64,000 nucleotides of DNA, taken from the NCBI GenBank assembly GCA_025667525.1, contig CM046882.1, forward strand, positions 27,865,394-27,929,393, in the 5' to 3' direction. Made by a program: the position numbers and the translations under genes. The notes below the pieces were generated by a model that saw only the letters and a program-made list of their open reading frames with translations, had not been told where the DNA came from and ran no database searches. Of the stretch, positions 22,638 to 32,905 are shown in pieces (position 1 is the stretch's first letter; each line of letters starts with the position of its first letter). The DNA comes from Glebionis coronaria (Eukaryota; Streptophyta; Magnoliopsida; Asterales; Asteraceae).

Positions 22638-24166
22638 TAAAGGCACTTAGAGCTCAAGGTGTGATAATATATCATCCTCGCCAAATCTACATGGCTCTTG
22701 CCACTTGCTCGCCAAATCAAGCCACCACACTACAAACCTTCACCAGTCACTTCCCTCGCCGCATAACCAGCGAGGTTAAAGACAAAAAAAAAAAAAATCA
22801 GAAACTCATTTCCAACCGTTGTGTAACAGTTATATTTTTTTAATTATTTACAACTTTTTTTATCCCCTTCCTTCCTATATAATAAAATACAAAATCTACA
22901 TTTTTACACACAAACTTCTCAATTAATATTCTTAAACTTTTAAAAAAATATCTAAAAATCTAAATGAAGGCAACTATGCCCATCTCCTTAACACCTGACC
23001 TCCATAATATTCTTCTCATTCCAATCCCTCTACTCTATCGTCATAAAACTCCGTCGAATCATCCCAACAACATCCGACTAACTTATCTCAATTCTCACCC
23101 GACCAAAATTACCAATTTGGCTATCAAAATTACCAACCAAAACTCATATCTCAAAACATTCAGAATTCGAGAAACAATTAACCACAATTCTTTTCATCTC
23201 AAGCGTCTCACCAAAACTACTTTCCATCACAACTTTTTCCTACACAACAACCATTTCCTACACAATCACAAGGTCAATTCAAAGTACCATAAGATCGAAC
23301 CAAATATCCCGCGAAAAAAACCAAAAAACAAACAAATCCATTAATTTCGATGACGATGAGGTCGCAACCGAGGTCGAGCCATCACGTCATAATACCCGAT
23401 GGTCAAACGATGAAGAAATGTTACTAACGGAGACTTGGATCAAGGTTTCACAATACGCGGACATCGGAAATGACCAATCTGAGGAAGCATTTTAGAACCA
23501 AATTGTGGAAGAGTTTAACCATCGTATCACGAGTGAGCATCAGACGAATAATATGGTTACCGAAAAATGGTCACGAATTAATGGCGATTGCCAAAAATTC
23601 AACAGTATTTATAAGCATTTGCAACGTAAAGGCGGTAAAAATGAGGGTGATCATACCGACAACGCAAAGAAAACTTACTCTCAACATGGTGACGGGAAAA
23701 AGTTTAGTTACGTTCATTGTTGAACATTTTAAAAAACTATCCAAAATGGGATGCGGCTGAACCAATCGACTTAGACACTTTTGAAGAACTATTCGGCCCA
23801 GATCCACGACCTCGTCCTGTATGATCTGCGACGTCGGACATTTTTCAAGAAGATTATCACTGAAAATATATAGCTGCGGATTCAGCTTATTTGGTGAAGA
23901 AAGACGGGGAAGTGGCGATGAGAGATTGTAAAGAGCTGGGATTCCTGCTGTTTGATCCCGACAACGCACCGCCACACAAAGCCGCGTTCATCCAAAAGAA
24001 GCAACAAGACATCAATAAGCGATACCCAAATGCTTAGAACGGGGAAAAAAATAAATGTTATTTCGTTTTCGTTATTTTTTTTGGTAATTTTTTTCCAAGT
24101 TGAGACTAGGCTGCTTCTTTAATATCATTAAAAAAAGTAGGCAGCGTCCATCACTTAGCACTTTAC
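22638..24166 (+). pseudogene. PIF/Harbinger ORF1 (Myb-like, NAM-associated) relic
   Basis: The readable frames, after two or more shifts and stops, run from an N-terminal Asn/Gln/Pro-rich part (about 22964-23330) into RWSNDEEMLLTETWIKVSQY (about 23399-23460), a Myb/trihelix-like motif. Then come NNMVTEKWSRINGDCQKFN and NILKNYPKWDAAEP, and at the C-terminus LLFDPDNAPPHK (about 23945). This domain order is that of the Myb-like partner protein encoded by plant Harbinger elements, which binds element ends and helps the nuclease enter the nucleus. A TAG interrupts the domain near 23493. Terminal repeats are suggested (GTAAAGGCACTTAG and CTTAGCACTTTAC) but imperfect, so the ends are approximate. 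Confidence 0.6.
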
Positions 24167-24479
24167 CCTTTTCAAAATCCTAGGACTCACTACACGGCTA
24201 ATCATAGAACTTAGAATATGATTGAAAAACAAAATGCCAAACACCACCTTGCCTTTAGAGTTTGTTGATTTTGTTATGAACTTATGGTAATATTTTGCAT
24301 TTTCAGCAGTGACCAAGCGCCCACATCATCAAGAACTGGAGTTGAAATGAGAGTTGATCAAGACGCAAAGCATGGACATCCTTCACTTACTGTGGCTACC
24401 GTGCAAGACCTTTACGCTATCTATAGAATTAGACGAAAGGAGTTGTTGATAAGATCATGAATCTGAGATGTCAAAAGAA

Positions 24480-24717
24480 TGGGCCTTCCACGTTGTTATG
24501 TTTAGCACCTTCGTCACTTTCAAAATCCCCAATTTAATTTCTCCAAAAAATTAGGGCTCATAATCACCATCATCATTTCCCTTTATAATAACAATTAAAG
24601 GTCAGTCAATCCTTCATCAATTCTATATAATTCAATCTTATCATTAAATTTTATATAATTTATATAATGTTAATTTAGGATTATTTTAATTTCAAACGCT
24701 GCGCCATTATCCATATA
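24480..24717 (+). promoter_or_regulatory. 5' leader of trihelix copy 2
   Basis: 24515-24610 matches the copy 1 leader (AAAATTAGGG, CATCATTTCCC). The 60 bases just before the ATG differ from copy 1. Confidence 0.45.
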
Positions 24718-25668
24718 ATGGATTACAATAACAATAATTCATCAATTAGAACTAGACGCCCTATTCGCAACAGCGATTACGATTACGATAACAACGACTA
24801 CGAACAACCACCTCCTATTAATCATCACCATACCCGTAATTATACCTACCTCCACCAGCAACAACACGTTAATATCGACAATGACGATAGCGATAACGAT
24901 AACAATGACTATCATCATCACAATAACCAATTCTATAATCACAACAACAATGTGTTAGGCGAGTCGTCTAACCGCCATCAAAAAAAGCGTAGGCTAGACA
25001 ATTTAGGAGCAGGGAACTACGACGAGTGGAGTGAGAACGCTACTTTTGTGTTGTTGGAAGTGTGGGGCGATAGGTTTATGCAGCTAGGGAGGAGGAGTGT
25101 AAGATGGAGATTAACGACGGGCAATGTAGGACTAGGTTTGAGGCGTTGAAGCAAAAGTATAAGAAGGAGAAGGCGAAGATGGAGGGGATGGGTGGGGGTG
25201 GTTATTACGGGAAGTGGGGGGGTTTTTAAGAAGATGGATATGTTGTTGAGTCCGAAGAGGCAGCATAATGGTTTGCCGTGTGGAGTTGATTCGGGTGAGT
25301 ATGTGTTTATGAATACGAAAGTTTATTTGAATCAGTCGAATGCGTTGGATGAGATGAGGGATAGTCCGGGTGAGTCGGAGGTTGACGAGGATGACGAGGA
25401 GGAGGAGGAGGATGATGATGAAGAAGAGGAGGTTGATGAGGAAGGGTTTAAGCTCTTGGCGGAGTCGGTTCAGAATTTTGGCGAGATTTATGAGAAGATT
25501 GAGGGGAGGAAACGGCAGCAGATGTTGGAGCTGGAGAAGATGCGGATGGATTTTCAGAGGGAGTTGGAGCTGCAGAAGAAGGTCATTCTCGAACGGGCGC
25601 AGGCTGAGATTGCCAAAATAAAGGAAGAAGATGACCAGGATGCTAATTCGGCCGAGAATTTAAGTTGA
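24718..25668 (+). pseudogene. Trihelix transcription factor copy 2 (broken)
   Basis: Diverged paralogue of the intact copies. The first 129 or so residues read normally, through the Asn/Asp-rich N-terminus and helix 1 (YDEWSENATFVLLEVWGDRF). A 49-bp deletion after GGAGGAGGAGT (equivalent to 7032-7080) removes the second helix and shifts the frame into a stop at 25149. An extra base in the G/T run near 25217 restores the original frame. The C-terminal acidic tract and coiled coil (25230-25668) are then nearly unchanged, ending NLS. No single frame spans the gene. A shorter product from an internal ATG (25192 or 25237) would carry only the coiled coil. Pseudogene is the simplest reading, but the preserved 3' half is worth noting. 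Confidence 0.85.
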
Positions 25669-27182
25669 TAAGCAGCAGGTACATTTCTACAAAACTACAT
25701 TAGTCGTATTTTAATTACTATTGGTCTGATAATTATAGCCTTATAGGGGTACTGCTTTGATTATTCGGTTTGCGTTTTGAAAGTAATCATGTGATATTGA
25801 ATTGTTATAGTCAGATAATCCACTCTAATATAAACTGTTGCAGCAAATGCTAATTGTACTGTACATGTGTTTGCCATTTTCAGCTGTAGTAATCACTAAA
25901 TATCACTATGCATAAGCTTATATTTGATAATGAGTGTTGTTGCTAGCTGAAATCAAGCTAATTATTCAAAATTTATCATGTGACCTTTAAGTAATTAGAT
26001 AGTTATAACTATTACTCTGTAGTAGTTTATCGCAACCATAGAAACTGATTTTTTTGGACATGAAACAAAATAATGAAAGACTCCCCTAAAGAGCGATAAG
26101 CTAATTTGCAGATAGTCATATGTGGATTGTAGATGCAATAAGCTCCTAAAGAGCACTATATTTGTCTACTGTATATGAAAACTGCAACTTTTTCTACACA
26201 TGCTAATTTGTCTTTCCCCTGGCTATCCCATTTTACGTGGTTTTGTGTTAAGGCCCTTAAAGTGTTGAGCTTTTTCTCACTTAACTTCTTTGAAATAGCA
26301 ATGACATAAACCATCAATGTTACCATTGAAGGTAAAAAAATGTATTAACTTGAAGAAAAAAGGTGTAGTTATTGGGAGACTAGATTATTTCACTGTCTAT
26401 CTATTACTGATGATTATGTTTCTGTTCACTCGTTTACCTATAAAGCCTTGCTGATTTTCAAAACGTGAGATTGTGCAGTTGAGCGTCGCTATATTCTCTG
26501 TATTATATAGCTCAGATTTTAAAAAGAAAATTTGACGTTCTGATAATCAGTTTCATACCAGCTGTAACATAACTGATTATCTACGGCCAAAATAGTTCTA
26601 CCTGTTCTAGTAATACATAATTCGGTACCCTTTTGGTCATCTTAACTAACAATTCCAGAGTAAGTTTGCAATTAAGCACGCCCAAGCACTTTTTCCACTG
26701 TCAATAATTACCATTTATTATCTGATTTTGATACTCAATATTGCCTGATCACTTTCAAAAGCACATCCAAAGCACCAGACACCCTTCTTGTACGCCTTGA
26801 TAACCTGATCGTAGTTGAATCCTTATATGCCCTTTAGTATTATAAGAATATTCCACATAGACCGTGTACTTTTTTCTACAAATCTTTGACTCTAATATTT
26901 TCGTAACAGTGGCAAAGGATCCTTAAGAGTAGACGACCACTGAAGTATGACAGGCTGCAGTGCGGCATTACATATCAAAGTCTTAGTCGTTCATCCTTTA
27001 TTCCCACCCTCTCAGCATATTATCTTGTTTGTATTATGATTTGAAGCTTTTAAGTATTGAAGTAAAGTTTAATAATGTAATCAGTATTATAACCGTGAAA
27101 TATTTCTTCCCTTGGTTGTATGCCTCACTTGCTGTACTCCAGAGTCCGGTTTTCATGTTGAGCATGAACCCTGCAAATATTC
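25669..27182 (+). other. 3' region of trihelix copy 2
   Basis: Aligns throughout with 7653-9162, including the donor CAGCAG|GTACAT after the stop and the acceptor TAACAG|TGGCAAAGG at about 26911. Scattered substitutions and short indels separate it from copy 1. Confidence 0.6.
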
Positions 27183-27322
27183 TGATAGGCATGCCCCGGA
27201 ATACCCGATCAGTGCACCAGACGCGAACCCGCCAGAATCAAGTCGAAATACAAGCCCAGTGGACTTGGGTCAGAATGAGCAAAGATGGCTCAGCTTGATA
27301 CCCTCAACTCCTCAAGACCTGA
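27183..27322 (+). repeat. Inverted repeat, left arm (unit 2)
   Basis: Counterpart of 9163-9304, and complementary to 27505-27647. The loop is 182 bp and lacks the MITE. The unbroken MITE target (AAAACACTTGCTGCTTGAC) is at about 27396-27414. Confidence 0.88.
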
Positions 27323-27504
27323 TCCGAATGTAAAATGAACTCTCTGATACAAAAAAGAAACTACCACCCCACATTCTCCTACACTTTTGGAGTTAAAACA
27401 CTTGCTGCTTGACTAAATCAAATAAACAAAAATAAATGAGAAATAAAATAGCTGTGAAATAAAAAACGTGGGGAAAACCAGAAAAGCCAATACCATGGTT
27501 GCGG

Positions 27505-27647
27505 TCAGGTCTTGAGGGTATCCAGCTGAACCAAGCTGAGCCATTTTTGCCCATTCTGACCCAAGTCCACTGTGCTTGTATTTTGACTTGATTCTGGTTG
27601 GGTTTGCGTCTGGTGCACTGATCGGGTATTCCGGGGCATGCCTATCA
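27505..27647 (-). repeat. Inverted repeat, right arm (unit 2)
   Basis: Reverse complement of 27183-27322 with a few mismatches and small indels. Confidence 0.88.
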
Positions 27648-28300
27648 TATTCATATAGCATTATGTGCATCGATGATTAACTGAATCATAATCACATGAT
27701 GACCCGTTTGGAGTTGGGTTGGGCTGACCGTTACACATTCTTCTCATTTCTTCGTTAAGTTATAACAGAGAATTGGTCACCCGTTAGGACGCTCTAAATA
27801 GTTTAAAATCAATAATGGAATTTTTTTAATGAAATTTGATTTAGGTTGTTTTAATGCATTTGAACACAGTTTGATATGTTTGCCCTGCTTAATTCATTTG
27901 ACCAACTCTCCATTTTATGTAATAGCTTCTTATGTGTAGTTATGGTTTTTTTTGTTCGTGTCGACTGTTTCAACTTTCAAGAGGTCGAAGTGTGGTTAAA
28001 ACTCTTGGAAATTTCTTTCATCTCTAAACCAGTTAAAATTGGTATTGGTTACGCTCTTCATCTGTTTACATGATAGTGTTTTTCCCTTTGTATTTTCAGA
28101 ATTACAATTATATTTTTTTTTTGTAACGAAGTTACAGATGCATGATTTTAGATAGAAAACAAAAAGTTGGTTTTGATGTAATGAATGGTGCCCCACTGTT
28201 TCCAGGTGAACTTTAACCACCAATTTTGCTTGTGACTTGTTGGAATGAATATGCTAGCTCTTTACCCAGTGACAAGTAAACAATGTCACAGTACTTGCAC
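27648..28300 (+). repeat. Tail of trihelix unit 2
   Basis: Aligns with 10539-11080 of unit 1. The homology stops at about 28300, where a Helitron- or MITE-like AAGCTT-rich repeat begins. Confidence 0.65.
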
Positions 28301-29010
28301 GGAGGGCTGCAATCAAGCCAAGCTTTTATCAAGCTCAAGCCTAAAAAATAGCTTGAAACCTTATCAAGCTCAAGCTCAAGCTTTCCATAGTTCGGCTCGA
28401 GTTTTTATCAAGCTTTTTCAAGTCTATTGAAAATATATTTTTATAATAAATTTATGTAAGCAAATAATAGTTAATTTGAGTATAACCTAAGACTACTTTC
28501 ATTAACAAAATAATATATTTTATAAAGACTTTTAGTTTTTATTACATTTATATTTTAGTTCTTTGTATTTCAAATAATTCTTTGTTTTTGTATATATATA
28601 TAGTTATTGCATTTACTCGGTACTTGGTAGAATACAATATGTGTCTAAATATTTTTTGTACTCATTTTAATACTAAACGCGACGTGTCTAAATTGCGCCC
28701 GCATTCGCATCATGCAATGGCCTTTGGGACGTTAATCGTATTGGAGCGCAACACATTTTGTAACCAAGATTGTATGATGATGTTATTATTGGTTTTATTA
28801 ATGTTAAATAAATCGAATTTATTTTAAGTAATGATTTTTGGTTGTTTAATTTTGTACATATGTTTATCAATGAGTTTTATTATAAAGAAATAGATTTATA
28901 CACATTCAAGCTTTCAAGCCAAGCTCAAGCTTTTATCAAGCTTTATCAAGCCAAGCTCAAGCCCTGATTGTTAAAGCTTGACAAGCTATCAAGCCAAGCT
29001 CAAGCCTAAA
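28301..29010. repeat. MITE-like element with CAAGCTCAAGC-rich ends
   Basis: The left end begins GGGCTGCAATCAAGCC and has tandem TTTATCAAGCTCAAGC blocks. The right end (28905-29010) repeats the same words and contains AAGCTCAAGCCCTGATTG. The centre is AT-rich and non-coding. No clean target duplication was found. Confidence 0.45.
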
Positions 29011-29538
29011 TTTTTTTTTTGCTGAGGTAATTGTTTGGTCTATGGGTAACTGTGTTTTTTTTAAGTTTGTATGTAGTAACGAACTGTATTCTTGGTTTAA
29101 TGTTGTTTAGATATACTTAACACGTGTTCCCCGGAGTTTATAGTTAGTTAATCAAGAGTGAGATTCCAGATTTCTTTCCAATGTAAGATATAGGATTATA
29201 GTCTAATAATACTATACATTTGTGTGTACATCGTATTAACAATTATACCATGTGCTTGTTTCTATTTGTGTTCAAAACCATCTAGCTAGTTAATCTCTAG
29301 CTTATTTTGATACGTCGTAAAACTACCTTGCCTTTTGTTTGTCGGAAGTTAAGTAGTCTCTGCTAAATTGTGCTAGTAATGTTTGTGGCAATAGTAAACT
29401 AAAGTGTTATAGTTTCTGAAAGTAGGCGAGTGATCAAATTGATGTCTTATAAGTTACTGTTATCTATCGATGATATATGTATTTTATTGTTTGTCACTCA
29501 TATTAATTGCGTCTGATGATGTTTGTCATGGTCTGCAG
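29011..29538. other. Probable MSH7 intron or upstream DNA
   Basis: AT-rich, no coding frame. It ends in TGGTCTGCAG, a good splice acceptor for the MSH7 exon that follows. An earlier MSH7 exon with the start codon was not found. Confidence 0.4.
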
Positions 29539-32500
29539 GAATTCGTTAGATGGCGGACATAGTAGTATTAACTTAAGTTCTAATAAAAATAGTTTGTCAA
29601 ATGGAAGAGATAAAGAGAGCTTGCTATCTGGTTTTCCAAGGATGAAAAATGTGATTGATTTAGACGAAACTGCTGGTGAAGGGGACAAAAGACATTCTTT
29701 GCTCTTAGACAGTGAAGATGATATAACAGGGCCAGAAACTCCAGGCACACGACCATTGGTTCCACGCTTGAAGCGAGTTCAAGAGGATGGTTTTAACTTT
29801 GGATCTGCTGCGACTCATTCATCTACAGACAATAGTAAAAGAGTAAAGTTTTCTCATGATTTATCGGCTGAAGGTAATAAAGCCAAAAGAGTGACGTTTT
29901 CTCTTGATTCACCAGCTGAAAATAAAAAATCGGAACTGTCATTTGACAATAGCAAACGAGTGTTTTCTCTTGATTCACCGGCTGAAAATAAGAAACCGGA
30001 GCTGGCATCTGACAATAACAAAAGATCAAAGTTTTTTCATGATTTACCTGCTCAAATTAAGAAACCAGAACTGGCATCTGACAATATCAGAAGATCAAAG
30101 ATTTTTCATGAACCTGCTGAAATTAAGAAACCGGAACTGCCATCTGAAAATATCACAAGATCGAAGTATTTTCATGATTTACCAGCTGAAATTAAGAAAG
30201 AAGAACTGGCATCAGACACGGCTAGTAAGTTTGATTGGCTCCATCCCTCGAAAATTAAAGAAGCTAATGGAAGAAGGCCGGGCAATCCACTTTATGATAA
30301 AAGAACACTTTACATACCGCCTGATGTTTTGAAAAAAATGTCAGCATCTCAGAAACAATACTGGAGTGTCAAAAGTGAATATATGGATGTTCTTATTTTC
30401 TTTAAAGTGGTAAGTCTATGATACAATGTTTTTCAGTTGATTAACGGGTTACATAGTCTGCACTCTGGACTAATGAAGTTAGTAGTAGATGTTTAGTAAT
30501 GTAGGTTTAGTTTCTATCCTTGGTACTATGTAAATACAGTGAGTGTGTCTCATTTGCTCATCGAAGGAGTCTAAACACTCAATTTTGACTCAGATACTTA
30601 CTTTGCACGTGCCTGATTTGTCTGAGCTGCAATTCGTTGTGTTGCAGGGCAAATTTTACGAGCTATATGAAATAGATGCTGAGGTTGGACATAAAGAGCT
30701 TGATTGGAAGTTAACAATGAGCGGTGTTGGGAAATGCCGACAGGTAGTTTTAACTTTTGAGAAGTACAACTCGAACCTTTTTCTCCCACTGTCTTTATGA
30801 ATTGTTTTGAAGTTGTTTTAGTAAATTAGTATCTTTCATGTTGCTTTGTGGCTCAGGTTGGTATCTCCGAGTTTGGAATCGATGATGCTGTTGAAAAGCT
30901 GCTGGCTCGTGGGTAAGTTACTGATATTATATTTACACTGTTGTTGTCATAGATATGTAGGCCTCTCCAGTTTTAAATCTCGCCATTTATTACATACACT
31001 AGTGCATTACCATTATATTATTATTCACCATTTTTACATAAATATCACAGGTATAAAGTTGGGCGAGTAGAACAGCTGGAAACATCAGAACAAGCAAAGT
31101 CGAGAGGCGGTACTGCTGTAAGTTATTAAGATCCGTAAACTTCTGCATTTGATAAACCATTTAAAAGGATCTGGATTCCCTTTCGCATGCCATCATAGAT
31201 CTCAAACCATCTGCTGCAACACTCGATCGAGTTTTCTTATTAACTTATTCTCGATTTTGCATGATTTTAGCAAAATATTACAGTAAACTCTTGGCATATT
31301 TGCTAAATTGTAGATAATGTGTAGTAAGTATTTAATATTCTGTTTCTATATACGTGCAGGTAATTCAAAGGAAATTAGTAAATGTGCTTACTCCATCAAC
31401 CTTGATTCATGGTAATATCGGGCCTCAAGCTGTTCATCTTCTTGCTCTAACGGAGGTATATTGATCTGTTCAAATTTTGTCTCATAGCAACTTATTGCAC
31501 ACAAGAACCATGTTTCTTCATAGTGCAATACTGTGACTGAGGTCTATTTGACATTGCCTGTTCCATCCTGTACAGGGTATGCGTGGTCTTGATGATGGTA
31601 CTATTGCATATGGATTCGCCTTTGTTGATTGTGTCGCCTTACAGTTTCGGGTAGGATCCGTCACTGATGATGCTTCCTGTGCAGCTTTAGGGGCTTTGTT
31701 GATGCAGGTATGTTGTTTGGTCTTTGCTAGTCAAGTAATAATTGCAATGAGACAATTAAAGGACCAACATAAAAGAACATGTTTAATGTATTTTCACTGT
31801 ACAATTTTCTTTAAATAAATGCCTTTGAGACATAATAAGTGTAAGTCTATTACATCTACTACTAAGATGGTTTTTTCATTGGGCTCTCTCAGGTGTGACC
31901 TGCAGAAGTTATATTTGATAGTCAAGGTTAGTCTCCAATTATCTTTCTATATTTATTTGATTGTGTAAGAAGCGCCAATAATGTTGGGTGCGGGATTGTC
32001 TAAAGAGGCTCAAAAAGCTCTTAACAAGTATTCGTTGATGGGTAAGGATGCTCTGATTGTCTTTAACTGGTATATATATGCACAAAGTAAATTCTTTGTT
32101 TTGAATAGAAAAATGATTGTTGTGCCTAACAAGTGAACCTAAATATGTACAAGTGATTTATGCATTAAGCATGTTTTTAGGCTTGTGTTTTAGGTCTAAA
32201 TAGCATTACTCTTTTGAATATTATTTCAACTTTTAAATGGCATCTCATGCTCAGATCACAACTGATTTCCGCTACTTAACGTGTTAGGAAGCTAGTTTTT
32301 TTTTTCTTCTAAAAAAGCCCAAGGATGAAGCCAAGTTTAAGTAGAAGTGGCATTTTTATCAATTTACATATGATTGGGTTGATAGGAGCTGTATTGACCA
32401 CATGGGCCCCATTTAAAAAGAATTAATTAACGGGGATCACCTCAATGAGGCGAAAGCCGCAAGATTCTAGTTTGATGCATTATACCTAAAAACGTTTTGA

Positions 32501-32681
32501 TTGATTTTGAAAGAGTGGAATCTTGGTAACCATACTATACACAGTAGTTATTGTAAATCTAATAGTTTAGACGATAACTCCATAGCATGCTCACAATTTG
32601 TCTTGCAGGTTCGGGTGGTGCACCAGGATATTGCCGTATGTGCTCTTGGTGGACTTGCCAATCATTTATCCAGGCTAAAAG
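29539..32681 (+). pseudogene. MSH7: MSH7 (plant MutS homologue) gene, 5' part only, truncated
   Basis: Spliced exons are readable at 29539-30409, 30648-30743, 30857-30912, 31051-31117, 31360-31455, 31576-31707, 31893-31926, 31994-32041 and 32609-32681, nearly all with GT/AG borders and matching phases. They encode GPETPGTRPLVPRLKRV, an expanded linker, LYDKRTLYIPPDVLKKMSAS, the MutS domain I mismatch-contact region (FFKVGKFYELYE, GVGKCRQVG) and the connector domain (YGFAFVDC, DDASCAALGALLMQ). MSH7 pairs with MSH2 in the nucleus to recognise base mismatches. The lever, clamp and ATPase domains are absent. Further lesions are a TGA codon at the start of the 31893 exon, a lost acceptor AG before 31994, and a deletion joining frames in the last exon. 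The N-terminal PCNA-binding exon is also missing. A captured or decayed copy, not a working repair gene. Confidence 0.88.
29820..30225 (+). repeat. In-frame repeat of about 21 residues within MSH7
   Basis: Six or so degenerate copies of a unit like SDNxKRSKFFHDLPAEIKKPELA (core motif HDLPAEIKKPEL) follow one another in the linker between the RLKRV motif and the FDWLHPSKIK motif. The copies vary at the DNA level but stay in frame. Confidence 0.85.
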
Positions 32682-32905
32682 GTGAGACGTCTCAGGGGTG
32701 GCAATTTAACCTCACTCTCTTATGAATGGGTTGATGCGGGTTATGCTTTATCTCTAAGGGGTCAAGTAGGCAAAAGATTATATTGTAATGCTTAACTAAA
32801 ATATAGTTTCAGGCCAAACTGTTTTCAAAAGTTGAAAATACTAGATAGATAGATAGTAAGATAATAACGTTAAGGACAAACAGATTTCAAATACACATAA
32901 AAAAG
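32682..32905. other. Junction between MSH7 and EF-1alpha-like fragments
   Basis: Non-coding. Holds a short GATA repeat (AGATAGATAGATAGTAAGATA) at about 32846. Homology to MSH7 ends within the intron after 32681. Confidence 0.4.

Noticed and set aside
23505..23723. Glutathione S-transferase gene
   Set aside because: Proteins with this Myb-like domain are often mislabelled GST T3-like. No thioredoxin-fold residues are present, and the text matches a Harbinger ORF1.
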